Assembly (NCBI RefSeq): GCF_005405385.1
Contig: NZ_BJDY01000005.1
Coordinates: 208,572 to 272,571 of the forward strand
Length of the DNA: 64,000 nt
Direction of reading: 5' to 3'
Source of the DNA: Lactiplantibacillus mudanjiangensis
GTDB lineage: Bacteria > Bacillota > Bacilli > Lactobacillales > Lactobacillaceae
Shown here: positions 1-7,144 of the stretch, piece after piece
How positions within the stretch are numbered: the first letter of the stretch is position 1
Layout: the number at the start of each line of letters is the position of its first letter
Notes under the pieces: model-generated
What the model was told of the DNA's origin: nothing
Database searches by the model: none
What the model saw: the letters and a program-made list of their open reading frames with translations, nothing else
Made by a program: the position numbers and the translations under genes

Positions 1-330
1 ATGATTGTACGTGGGCAATGTGATGGCTTGATCATGCTTAATCGCCATGACAAATTGCCACACCAACTGCTTATCATAACTGATTGGAAACCCTTTTTTA
101 TCACTCAACTGAAATCGCTGTAATTCAGCGTTTGATCGTAAGAAGTCATCAGTCGAAACCAAGACACAGTTCAACGCTGGCCAACACTGTTGATACGCTT
201 GTTGTAATTGCCGCGCTAGCGTGGTTTTACCAGAAGCGACTCGTCCAGTAATTCCAAGAATCACGGGGCAAGCATTGGTCGGTTGCGGTAATATTTTTGT
301 TAAGTCAGTTGTTTTAATTATTGGCATCAT
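1..330 (-). CDS. CoaA-like P-loop kinase, 3' part cut by window edge
   Basis: Reading the minus strand from 330 gives an open frame of 110 codons that runs off the left end. It holds a Walker A motif GITGRVASGKTT about 26 residues in, then a TDDFLRSNAEL segment and KGFPISYD, which resemble the DGF and KGFPESYD segments of type I pantothenate kinase (CoaA) and the wider uridine kinase/phosphoribulokinase family. The part before the P-loop is much shorter than in E. coli CoaA, so pantothenate as substrate is only likely. Two ATG codons are adjacent (330 and 327). The AGGTGGT site at 334-340 is best spaced for the second. The gene is divergent from the LysR gene with about 42 bp between. If it is a pantothenate kinase it would supply CoA next to CoA-using genes; that is inference. 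Confidence 0.7.
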   Translation of the reverse strand, partial: MMPIIKTTDLTKILPQPTNACPVILGITGRVASGKTTLARQLQQAYQQCWPALNCVLVSTDDFLRSNAELQRFQLSDKKGFPISYDKQLVWQFVMAIKHDQAITLPTYNH

Positions 331-372
331 GCCACCACCTTTAAAATTGAGTCTGAAAGAAGGGTCTTTACC

Positions 373-1284
373 ATGGATATTCACCAAATCCAATATCTCA
401 TCACCATCGTCGACAACGGTTACAATCTCACTCAGAGCGCGCGGGCATTGAATGTCTCCCAACCAGCATTAAGTAAACTGATTAGTGAACTTGAAGCCAC
501 TGAGAACATTCAAATCTTCATCCACCACAAGGGTCGGATTACCGGACTCACTCCGATTGGCAAAGATCTGATTCGTCACGGTCGTCAAGTCAGTGCCGAT
601 TATGAAAACATGCTCCAAAGTATTCGAGATCACGCTGACATTAAACGCGGTAAAGTTAAGATTGGGATCGCCCCCGTGATCATTTCCACGATATTTAATC
701 GGGCGATTCCTGAATTTATTTTAAATAATCCCAATATTGAACTTAAAATCATTGAAAAAGGTGCCTACGAACTACAGAAAATGTTGCTACTTCACGAAAT
801 CGACTTGGCCGTGATTGTGTCACCGACAACATTTCCTTCTATTAAAGAACAAATTATCTACCGTGACTCCGTGGCGGTTTGGTTCAATCCTCAACATCGT
901 TTCCACGAGTTCGATGGCGCGATTCCGATAACCGAGATTGGTAAAGAACGGATCGTTACCTTAGATGACAGCTTCATGGTCACCTATCAAGTCAAACAAC
1001 TCTTCCGTGAGCATGATCTGCATCCCAACTTTTTCCTGCAAACTGGCTCGTGGGATTTGATCTTAAACATGTGTGAAGAGATGGATACTGTCGGGATCAT
1101 TGCGGCGCCAATCGGTGGTAACTATGCCGGCACCCAAATCGAACACCGAGACTTTGAACCAAACTTTCCCTGGAATATCAGTATTTGTCGGTTTAACGAT
1201 AATTCCCAAAATAACTTGGTTCGTTATACTGAGAAATGGTTCACCGATTATTTTCAAACCGTCCAACAACAAGGACACTTTTAA
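373..1284 (+). CDS. LysR-type transcriptional regulator
   Basis: A 303-residue protein with an N-terminal winged helix-turn-helix (about residues 3-62; LTQSARALNVSQPALSKLI is the HTH) and a C-terminal effector-binding domain of the usual LysR length. AAGGG lies just before the ATG. LysR regulators act as tetramers on T-N11-A sites, usually activating when an effector binds. It is the only regulator gene next to the CoA-transferase, fabV, glpF and crotonase genes. Two inverted repeats of the T-N11-A type upstream of fabV (4485-4509) and glpF (5418-5440) are candidate targets. I see no such site in front of the regulator itself. The effector is unknown; a hydroxy acid or its CoA ester is a guess. 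Confidence 0.9.
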   Translation: MDIHQIQYLITIVDNGYNLTQSARALNVSQPALSKLISELEATENIQIFIHHKGRITGLTPIGKDLIRHGRQVSADYENMLQSIRDHADIKRGKVKIGIAPVIISTIFNRAIPEFILNNPNIELKIIEKGAYELQKMLLLHEIDLAVIVSPTTFPSIKEQIIYRDSVAVWFNPQHRFHEFDGAIPITEIGKERIVTLDDSFMVTYQVKQLFREHDLHPNFFLQTGSWDLILNMCEEMDTVGIIAAPIGGNYAGTQIEHRDFEPNFPWNISICRFNDNSQNNLVRYTEKWFTDYFQTVQQQGHF

Positions 1285-1289
1285 CTAAA

Positions 1290-1325
1290 AGCGAGCATGG
1301 CCATCGATGCCATGCTCGCTTTTCT
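1290..1325. terminator. Bidirectional terminator between LysR and CoA-transferase genes
   Basis: A perfect 11-bp stem (AGCGAGCATGG / CCATGCTCGCT) with a 9-nt loop lies 5 bp after the LysR stop. It is followed by TTT on the plus strand and by a T-rich stretch on the minus strand, so it can serve both convergent genes. Confidence 0.85.
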
Positions 1326-1330
1326 ATCGC

Positions 1331-2944
1331 TTAATGCATTGCGGCTGGTAATTGAACCAATTGATCAGCTTGATTGAGCGTGTTTCCCATTAATGGTTCT
1401 TGGAAAATCCGCGTATCCATATAACGTAAGTCACCACTAATCAATGGTTTAAAGTCCATTTGATCTAGGATATCTGTTTGAAGATCCATCCCGGGTGCAA
1501 TTTCAATCAATTCAATGCCACCAGTCGTCAATTCAAAGACGGCCCGTTCAGTAACATAATAAATGTTTTGCTTATTTTCAGCAGCCACTGGCCCAGAGAA
1601 CGTGATCTGTTCCACATCTTGGACGAGCTTGTGACGACGACCTTCTTGGTCAATTTGTAGCTTGCCATCCACAACCGATTCACGTAGACCACCGGCGGTA
1701 AAGGTCCCAGTAAAGACGACCGTTGGGGTATTCTGGGTAATATTGACAAAACCACCAGTCCCGGCGATCTTCGGCCCAAACTTCGAAACGTTGATGTTCC
1801 CAGCATGATCGAGTTCAGCCAAACCTAAGAACGCAATATCAATCCCACCACCATCGTAGAAATCAAACATATATGGTTGGTCAATCGTGGCTTCTGGGGC
1901 AATGGCACAACCGAAGTCGCCGCCACCCATTGGCACCCCACCAAAGGTCCCGGGTTCAACCGTTGTGGTGACATTTTCAGCACTACCTTCAGCTTTCAAA
2001 ATCAATGAGACCGTTTCAGGATATTTCCCAATCCCATAGTTAACGATGTTGTCACTATCTTGTTTAAACATCGCCGCACGCCGAGCAATTACCTTCTTGG
2101 CATCCAATGGCACTTGAATTGACCCAGCTGGTTTAATCACATCAGCATCAACATAATCAGGATTGTATTGCGTGGTATTGCTTTGCATCGTCATGGTTTC
2201 ATCGGCCGTTTCAACGACGTAATCAACCAACAAACCAGGAATCCGAATATCCTTAGGTTTCATCGAACCAGACTTAACGATCCGTTTAACCTGGACAAAG
2301 ACTTTCCCACCATTGTTGTGAGCAGCCATCGCAATCGATGTTGATTCCAAGGTCAATGGTTCATCATCAAAGGTGATATTCCCATCTTCATCGGCAAAGG
2401 TACCCCGCAAAATCGCAATGTTTGGTTCTGGGACTTCATAAGCTAAATAATCTTTCCCATGAATTTGCATCTTCGAAACTAAGTCATGTGCTTTAGCGGC
2501 ATCGTTTAACTTACCGCCTTCAACGTCAGGATCAACGAATGTTCCTAAACCAACCCGACTGATTTGAATCGGCTTGTGCGCCGCAGAATCCCGAAAGATT
2601 TGTGACAATACCCCTTGTGGGAAGTTGTAAGCTTCGAAATCATTAGCGGCCACGAGTGGTTCTAATTTGGGTGCTAAGCCCCAATGTCCACCGACGATCC
2701 GCCGTAATAAGCCTTTGGCAGCGAGATTATTGGTGCCCTTGGCATCGCCATCACCAATCCCAGACGCATGCCAAATCTCTAATTGTTTCGGATGACCTTC
2801 ATCATCAAAGCGCTTGCGAATACTCCGTAACATTTCTTCGGCAACATCGGACCCTAAGAAACCTTCCAGTGCAATGGTGGCGTTATCTGGAATTAACTTT
2901 GCTGCTTGATCACTATTAATAAATTGTACCGTCATGTCTGACAC
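1331..2944 (-). CDS. pct: Propionate/acetate CoA-transferase (Pct family)
   Basis: This 537-residue protein has both CoA-transferase family I domains fused, the usual length of propionate CoA-transferases. The catalytic glutamate is visible at about residue 330 in VEPGTFGGVPMGG; in this family it forms the glutamyl-CoA thioester. The enzyme moves CoA between short acids such as acetate, propionate, lactate, butyrate and 3-hydroxy acids. It follows fabV by about 60 bp on the same strand, probably in one transcript. The frame opens at a GTG at 2944, but GGGGTG before the ATG at 2935 has better spacing, so the start may be 2935. With FabV and crotonase it can both load a hydroxy acid with CoA and unload the reduced product. 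Exact substrates cannot be read from the sequence. Confidence 0.9.
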   Translation of the reverse strand: MSDMTVQFINSDQAAKLIPDNATIALEGFLGSDVAEEMLRSIRKRFDDEGHPKQLEIWHASGIGDGDAKGTNNLAAKGLLRRIVGGHWGLAPKLEPLVAANDFEAYNFPQGVLSQIFRDSAAHKPIQISRVGLGTFVDPDVEGGKLNDAAKAHDLVSKMQIHGKDYLAYEVPEPNIAILRGTFADEDGNITFDDEPLTLESTSIAMAAHNNGGKVFVQVKRIVKSGSMKPKDIRIPGLLVDYVVETADETMTMQSNTTQYNPDYVDADVIKPAGSIQVPLDAKKVIARRAAMFKQDSDNIVNYGIGKYPETVSLILKAEGSAENVTTTVEPGTFGGVPMGGGDFGCAIAPEATIDQPYMFDFYDGGGIDIAFLGLAELDHAGNINVSKFGPKIAGTGGFVNITQNTPTVVFTGTFTAGGLRESVVDGKLQIDQEGRRHKLVQDVEQITFSGPVAAENKQNIYYVTERAVFELTTGGIELIEIAPGMDLQTDILDQMDFKPLISGDLRYMDTRIFQEPLMGNTLNQADQLVQLPAAMH

Positions 2945-3005
2945 CCCATTCTCAAATTTACGCCAACCAACGACTGGTGGCTCTGTGTTAATCCTTGTGG
3001 CTAAT

Positions 3006-4223
3006 TTATGGTTCTAGCCCTTTTAACATGTCTAAATCAACTTCAGTTTCATCGGCACCCGGAACTTCAAATCCATTCAATTGTAAGAATTCACGCCGGA
3101 ATTCGGCATAACCTGTTAAATCAGAATTGAAGTTTTCTGGGGTAATCTTGGTCATGAGTTCGGCAACTTGGGCTTGAATGTCTTCACGTTGTTCCCAAGC
3201 ATCTGGACGTAAGCGACCATTTTCATCAACCGTCCGGCAACCACCATAAACCATATCCCGGAATAACCGGTCTTTATGCATGATTGGGGTTTCGTGAGTC
3301 CCAGTCTTTTCTTCTACTTTATAAAGCGCTAAGCAATAGAGTGGGAAGATTGGAATAACAACTGAGGCTTTGGTTGTCACAGCCCGTGAAACGGAAATCA
3401 ACGCTTCCCCATTAATATCATCGATCACTTTTTGAATCTTGTGTGATGATGCTTCGGCGGCATCCTTAGCAGCGCCTAAAGTCCCTTCATGATAAAAGGC
3501 ATAAGTGCTCTTTGGTCCAATGTAAGAATAAAGAATGGTCTTAAAGCCTTCTGCTAAGACGCCAGCCTTTTTGAGTTCGTTAACCCAGATTTCCCAATCT
3601 TCGCCACCCATAACATGCTTGGTCGCTTCAATTTCATCTTCGGTTGCGGGTTCAACCGTTTGTTCAAATAATTCATTCTTCTCTAAATTAATGTTTTCAC
3701 CAGTAACCGTTTCACCAACAGTCTTAATCACTGAGCGCCATACTTCATCTGGGTTATCAGGATTGATTCGTTTTGGTGCGGCGACGGAGTAAACTAACAA
3801 GTCAATTTGCCCACCAAACGTTTCTTTGATGTAATTGATGACTTGATCCTTAATCTCTTGGGTAAAGGCATCACCGTTAAAATTCTTCGCAATCAAGCCA
3901 GCTCTTTCAGCAGCTTCGCGGAAGAAAATATTGTTATACCAACCAGCAGTTCCTAACATTTTTTCGTCACGTGGGGCCCGTTCATAAGCCACACTGATGG
4001 TGTCAGCACCTTGACCAAAGGCTGCCGTAATCCGGCTAGCCAAGCCATAACTAGAAGATCCCCCAATAATCAACGCTTTTTTCGCACCGGCATAATGACC
4101 CTTCGCTTGAACATAAGCAATTTGATTCAGTACGGCTTGACGACAACCGTAAGGGTTCACAGAACGCGCAACGTTTCCTTGTAACTTTTCTGATAATGGC
4201 ACCATCGTCTTTGTTTCTGACAT
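3006..4223 (-). CDS. fabV: Trans-2-enoyl-CoA reductase (FabV/TER family)
   Basis: The 405-residue protein has the FabV/TER length and hallmarks: a nucleotide-binding IGGSSSYGLASR near residue 55 and the active-site Y-X8-K (Y244 to K253, in FYHEGTLGAAK). Family members reduce enoyl-CoA or enoyl-ACP irreversibly, usually with NADH. AAAGGTGGT sits 8 bp before the ATG at 4223; the frame is open 4 codons further, but that GTG lies inside the ribosome site. Pct follows. The predicted promoter is about 210 bp upstream, with a LysR box at -65, which suggests a long leader. A role in fatty acid synthesis is possible, but the pct and crotonase neighbours fit a fermentative or detoxifying CoA pathway better. 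Confidence 0.92.
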   Translation of the reverse strand: MSETKTMVPLSEKLQGNVARSVNPYGCRQAVLNQIAYVQAKGHYAGAKKALIIGGSSSYGLASRITAAFGQGADTISVAYERAPRDEKMLGTAGWYNNIFFREAAERAGLIAKNFNGDAFTQEIKDQVINYIKETFGGQIDLLVYSVAAPKRINPDNPDEVWRSVIKTVGETVTGENINLEKNELFEQTVEPATEDEIEATKHVMGGEDWEIWVNELKKAGVLAEGFKTILYSYIGPKSTYAFYHEGTLGAAKDAAEASSHKIQKVIDDINGEALISVSRAVTTKASVVIPIFPLYCLALYKVEEKTGTHETPIMHKDRLFRDMVYGGCRTVDENGRLRPDAWEQREDIQAQVAELMTKITPENFNSDLTGYAEFRREFLQLNGFEVPGADETEVDLDMLKGLEP

Positions 4224-4283
4224 TTTAAAAACCACCTTTTCATGTTAGTTACAATTGATTACCAGGCTCATTATCAGACATTG

Positions 4284-4327
4284 ATCACGGTTGAAAGTAC
4301 TCGTTGGTACACATTAGAGTCCGTGAT
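4284..4327. repeat. Inverted repeat enclosing first copy of a 19-bp repeat
   Basis: Arms ATCACGG and CCGTGAT flank 30 bp that include TTGAAAGTACTCGTTGGTA (4291-4309). The same 19 bases recur exactly at 5625-5643 before the crotonase gene. In the fabV leader this could form a stem-loop or be a protein site; its role is unknown. Confidence 0.5.
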
Positions 4328-4438
4328 AAACGCCTCATTAACAGGCTTAACCATCAATTGTGCTGATGAGTATTTAGATAATTAAATCGATTGCTACCCG
4401 GATTGCCAAGGGAAAGATTAATAATTATCTTCGTGAAT

Positions 4439-4468
4439 AATGTAAGCCTTTTCAGCTGTTTTCACCAA
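4439..4468 (-). promoter_or_regulatory. Predicted fabV-pct promoter with overlapping cre-like site
   Basis: On the minus strand a -35 TTGGTG (4463-4468) is 18 bp from a -10 TACATT (4439-4444), giving a start near 4432. TGTAAGCCTTTTCA (4441-4454) matches the cre consensus TGWAANCGNTNWCA except at the central G, so CcpA binding is possible but unsure. The LysR box at 4485-4509 is centred at about -65. Confidence 0.45.
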
Positions 4469-4484
4469 TATGCCTTTTTTATTC

Positions 4485-4509
4485 ACATCATAACCGTAAG
4501 TTATGATGT
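4485..4509. promoter_or_regulatory. Candidate LysR operator upstream of fabV
   Basis: A perfect inverted repeat ACATCATAAC-N5-GTTATGATGT. Its core ATAACCGTAAGTTAT is a T-N11-A LysR box and nearly equals the site upstream of glpF. No T-run follows on either strand, so it is not a terminator. Its centre (4497) is about 65 bp upstream of the predicted fabV start, the usual LysR activator position. Confidence 0.65.
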
Positions 4510-4569
4510 TGCTAACGATGGCTTACTGCCAATAATTAGCTAATAAATTCACAAACTTTTTTTAACTTA

Positions 4570-5322
4570 TTACAATCCGAAGAATCCTTTATAAATTAAG
4601 ATCCCAATAACTGCCCCTACAACTGGCGCAACCACTGGCACCCAACTGTATTCCCAATGAGAACTTCCTTTATTAGGTACCGGCATCAACGCATGAATCA
4701 AACGTGGGCCAAGATCACGCGCTGGATTTAAAGCGGGACCAGTTGGGCCACCTAATGAAATCACCATGGTCGCAATCAAGAGCCCAACGCCGATGTTGGC
4801 AATATCAATACTTTGATGGAAGAACATCCCCCGATAAAGCCCCATCGCACCAAACGTCAAGACACCAGTACCAATCATTTCGGTCACAAATCCATTCCAC
4901 CAACTGCCACTGGCATCACCAGTTGAAAAAGTTCCTAACACTAAACCAGCATCTTTGGTTGCCTTATAATGTGGCCAATAAATGGCTAAAACTAATAATT
5001 GCCCCACCATAGCACCGGCAAATTGCCACAATATATATGGGGCAACTTGGGCCCAAGGAAAAATCCCGGCGGCGGCTTGAGCGATCGTAATTGCCGGATT
5101 TAAATGATTCCCAGAAATTGAGCCAAACATCATCGCTGGAATCATAACCCCAAACCCAAATCCTAACGCAATGAATAACCAGCCCCCATTACTTTGACCA
5201 GGTTCACCATTACCGGTTGTATTCTTTAGAAACGAATTCGCCACCGCCCCGTTTCCGAATAAGACCAAAATCAAAGTACCAAAAAATTCCGCGGCGTATC
5301 GTGCATCCCATGTTCCTGACAT
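4570..5322 (-). CDS. glpF: Aquaglyceroporin / glycerol facilitator (MIP family)
   Basis: A 250-residue six-helix channel protein with both NPA boxes, HLNPAIT (residues 75-77) and ALNPARD (199-201). The aspartate after NPAR marks the glycerol-conducting branch. Lactobacilli have several such proteins, and some pass lactic acid (LarD) or other small uncharged solutes, so the cargo here may be glycerol, a hydroxy acid or a product acid. AAGGAGG precedes the ATG. The gene is single and sits between the fabV and crotonase promoters. Its promoter has a perfect cre site across the -35 and a LysR box at about -67, so it should be catabolite repressed and induced with fabV. Confidence 0.92.
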   Translation of the reverse strand: MSGTWDARYAAEFFGTLILVLFGNGAVANSFLKNTTGNGEPGQSNGGWLFIALGFGFGVMIPAMMFGSISGNHLNPAITIAQAAAGIFPWAQVAPYILWQFAGAMVGQLLVLAIYWPHYKATKDAGLVLGTFSTGDASGSWWNGFVTEMIGTGVLTFGAMGLYRGMFFHQSIDIANIGVGLLIATMVISLGGPTGPALNPARDLGPRLIHALMPVPNKGSSHWEYSWVPVVAPVVGAVIGILIYKGFFGL

Positions 5323-5368
5323 TGTGTGTTCCTCCTTAGAATGGTAGTTAAATTTTTTTACAGCTTGA

Positions 5369-5405
5369 ACTATATCTGATGAATTCGCCCATGTAAACGT
5401 TTACA
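5369..5405 (-). promoter_or_regulatory. glpF promoter with perfect cre site
   Basis: On the minus strand -35 TTTACA (5392-5397) and -10 TATAGT (5369-5374) are 17 bp apart. TGTAAACGTTTACA (5392-5405) is a perfect palindrome that fits the cre consensus TGWAANCGNTNWCA at every position and covers the -35, so CcpA should repress this promoter. Confidence 0.8.
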
Positions 5406-5417
5406 GTTTTTCATGCC

Positions 5418-5440
5418 GACCATAGCCGTAAGTTATAGTC
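5418..5440. promoter_or_regulatory. Candidate LysR operator upstream of glpF
   Basis: CATAGCCGTAAGTTATA shares 15 of 17 bases with the core of the palindrome at 4489-4505 and keeps T-N11-A. GAC/GTC outer arms add symmetry. Its centre (5429) is about 67 bp upstream of the predicted glpF start. Confidence 0.6.
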
Positions 5441-5460
5441 CCCATGGATCAGTCTCCGGA

Positions 5461-5498
5461 TTAACGAAAAGCGCTGATTTTCACAAACTTTTCGTTAA
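5461..5498. repeat. Perfect 11-bp inverted repeat TTAACGAAAAG
   Basis: TTAACGAAAAG (5461-5471) and CTTTTCGTTAA (5488-5498) are exact complements with 16 bp between. There is no T-run, so it looks more like a binding site or cruciform than a terminator. I cannot name the regulator. Confidence 0.5.
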
Positions 5499-5568
5499 AT
5501 AAACATTTTGAGTCGATCCTGACCAGTCGAAGAACGTTGATTCCACGGGATTTTTATTTTTCGGCAAG

Positions 5569-5586
5569 TTGTAACTTCATTCACAA
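5569..5586. promoter_or_regulatory. Rex-like box upstream of crotonase gene
   Basis: TTGTAACTTCATTCACAA matches the redox regulator Rex consensus TTGTGA-N6-TCACAA at 11 of 12 fixed positions. It lies just upstream of the possible -35 of the crotonase gene. Rex senses NADH/NAD+, which would fit an NADH-consuming pathway. Confidence 0.45.
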
Positions 5587-5591
5587 CCAGG

Positions 5592-5643
5592 TTGCTTTTT
5601 TAGACAAACTCGGTAAGATAGTCCTTGAAAGTACTCGTTGGTA
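5592..5643 (+). promoter_or_regulatory. Possible crotonase promoter and second 19-bp repeat copy
   Basis: TTGCTT (5592-5597) and TAAGAT (5614-5619) are 16 bp apart, a weak promoter. TTGAAAGTACTCGTTGGTA follows at 5625-5643, identical to 4291-4309 before fabV, and would fall at the start of the transcript. Confidence 0.35.
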
Positions 5644-5676
5644 ACCACTGATGATTTTTGAAAGGGAGTTACTAAC

Positions 5677-6474
5677 ATGATGAAAATTAACACTTATGAC
5701 AACATTTTATTGGACGTTACCGATGGCATTGCAACCTTAACCATCAACCGGCCAAAATCAATGAACGCTTTGAACACTGCAACATTAGTTGAAATTGGTG
5801 AAGCATTAGATGAAATCAAAGCTAACGCGGCTGACATCAAAGTGGCCGTCATCACTGGGGCTGGTGAAAAAGCCTTCGTTGCTGGCGCCGACATTTCGGA
5901 AATGCGTGATATGAATGCGCTAGAAGCTGCGGAACTCTCAAAGGTGGCCCACAATTCCTTTGGTAAGATCGAAAACTTACCACAATTAACCATCGCTGCA
6001 GTTAACGGCTACTGCTTAGGTGGTGGTTTGGAACTCGCCTCCTCATGTGACATCCGGGTCGTTTCTGAAAAAGCCAAGTTTGGTCAACCAGAAGTAACTT
6101 TAGGTATCGTTCCAGGCTTCGGTGGCACCCAACGATTAACTCGCTTAGTTGGTCGTGGCAAAGCTAAGGAAATGATCGCGATGGGTACCATGATCAACGC
6201 GCAAGAAGCTTACCGGGTTGGGATTGCTGAAGAAATTGCGGCACCAGAAGCTTTGATGGACAAAGTGATGGAAATTGCTCATCAAGTGATGAAGAACGGC
6301 TTGTTAGCTGTTGGTATGGCCAAATATGTTATTGACCGCGCCGCTGATTTGCCACTCGACACTGCCATTGATTTTGAAACCCAAATGTGGGCGCAAACCT
6401 TCGCTACTGAAGATCAAACTGAAGGCATGACCGCCTTTCTTGAAAAACGGCCAGCTAACTTCACCAGTAAATAG
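5677..6474 (+). CDS. crt: Enoyl-CoA hydratase / crotonase
   Basis: A 265-residue crotonase-fold protein. The oxyanion-hole segments AGADISEM and NGYCLGGGLELA are present, and both catalytic glutamates are kept (E119 in GGGLEL and E139 in QPEVTLGIVPG), so it should hydrate or dehydrate 2-enoyl / (S)-3-hydroxyacyl-CoA. It looks closest to the short-chain 3-hydroxybutyryl-CoA dehydratases of butyrate formers. GGGAG lies 8 bp before the ATG. No thiolase or 3-hydroxyacyl-CoA dehydrogenase is nearby, so the substrate may be an imported 3-hydroxy acid activated by Pct. Single gene ending in a strong terminator. Confidence 0.9.
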   Translation: MMKINTYDNILLDVTDGIATLTINRPKSMNALNTATLVEIGEALDEIKANAADIKVAVITGAGEKAFVAGADISEMRDMNALEAAELSKVAHNSFGKIENLPQLTIAAVNGYCLGGGLELASSCDIRVVSEKAKFGQPEVTLGIVPGFGGTQRLTRLVGRGKAKEMIAMGTMINAQEAYRVGIAEEIAAPEALMDKVMEIAHQVMKNGLLAVGMAKYVIDRAADLPLDTAIDFETQMWAQTFATEDQTEGMTAFLEKRPANFTSK

Positions 6475-6494
6475 GGCTTAAGTTCTAGACTGAC

Positions 6495-6543
6495 AAAAAT
6501 CCCCTTAAACTTGACGATGTCTATCAAGCTTAAGAGGATTTTA
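6495..6543 (+). terminator. Terminator after crotonase gene
   Basis: Long imperfect stem CCCCTTAAACTTGA / TCAAGCTTAAGAGG with flanking AAAAAT and ATTTTA. Confidence 0.85.
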
Positions 6544-6602
6544 TGATATCTGGGCATACCGGGTCGCCTACAACCGCTGACTAACGTCCGTTTTAAAGCA
6601 TA

Positions 6603-6884
6603 CTAGCTAACTTCTAAAGAACTCTCACCATTTCCATATTCATTGTCATACCATGAAACAGTTTTTACTAATTGAAATTCACCAGCACTGGTAATTTCCG
6701 TTTGTGTTGGATCAAAGATACCGTCAAAAGTCGTACCGATCACATCTGAAGAAACAATTTCATCATCGTTAAACCCAAAGGACGGATTGTTAACCGTGTG
6801 CTTTTTCAAGGCTGCATTGACTTCTTCTAGCGTGACCTTCCGTCGTAGAACGGTGACCAATTCGGCCAAAGCCATTAATCCCAA
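6603..6884 (-). pseudogene. C-terminal fragment of a glyceraldehyde-3-phosphate dehydrogenase gene
   Basis: The frame encodes about 93 residues that match only the end of [26 protein letters not shown], then [24 protein letters not shown] and [14 protein letters not shown]. The NAD-binding domain and the catalytic cysteine are absent, and the last residues diverge from the usual ending. No upstream GAPDH sequence is found before the next gene. It is most likely a decaying remnant of a duplicated gap gene, left by recombination. Expression is doubtful because no good ribosome site is seen. Confidence 0.85.
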
Positions 6885-7084
6885 TATTAATCGTCATGAA
6901 AAATTATCCCTTCAAAAGTCATTTATTCTCTACCAATTAGTTGTTTATAAGTTCCGATCTACGCGATGCTTGCCCCCTTTTCTTGATAGTTTCAATTTAT
7001 CATCGCTTCCAACAATTTAGAAGAAACGTTTTATTATATCGGGTAGTCCTATTCGTTATGCCTTCATTATTAATCGACAGCAAA

Positions 7085-7124
7085 AAGCGGTTTTTGCATC
7101 GTAATGACCACGCAAAAACTGCTT
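7085..7124 (-). terminator. Terminator of the DedA-like gene
   Basis: Stem AAGCGGTTTTTGC / GCAAAAACTGCTT with a 14-nt loop, followed by a T-run on the minus strand. The rest of 6885-7084 shows nothing I can name. Confidence 0.75.
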
Positions 7125-7144
7125 AGATAGAACGCTGATTTTTC

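Larger units (their letters stand above)
4224..4569. other. Intergenic control region upstream of fabV
   Basis: This 346-bp stretch holds no gene. Reading toward fabV it contains a perfect 10-bp-arm palindrome (4485-4509), a predicted promoter (4439-4468), a cre-like sequence (4441-4454), an inverted repeat ATCACGG / CCGTGAT (4284-4290, 4321-4327) that encloses one copy of a 19-bp repeat (4291-4309), and the fabV ribosome site. This is dense for one gene pair and points to several inputs. Confidence 0.6.
5323..5676. other. Intergenic control region between glpF and crotonase genes
   Basis: This divergent region of 354 bp holds no gene. From glpF outward it carries the glpF promoter with cre (5369-5405), a LysR box (5418-5440), an 11-bp-arm inverted repeat (5461-5498), a Rex-like box (5569-5586), a possible crotonase promoter (5592-5619) and the second copy of the 19-bp repeat (5625-5643). 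Confidence 0.65.

Noticed and set aside
4291..4309. FapR/FabT-type lipid regulator site for the 19-bp repeat
   Set aside because: The sequence does not match the consensus of either regulator and is not a good palindrome.
4485..4509. Perfect palindrome as terminator of glpF
   Set aside because: No T-run follows on either strand, it has a twin upstream of glpF, and it fits a T-N11-A operator.
1331..6474. Acrylate pathway (lactate to propionate)
   Set aside because: The lactoyl-CoA dehydratase subunits are not in the window, and crotonase cannot replace them for a 2-hydroxy acid.
6603..6884. Functional GAPDH gene
   Set aside because: The NAD domain and the catalytic cysteine are missing.
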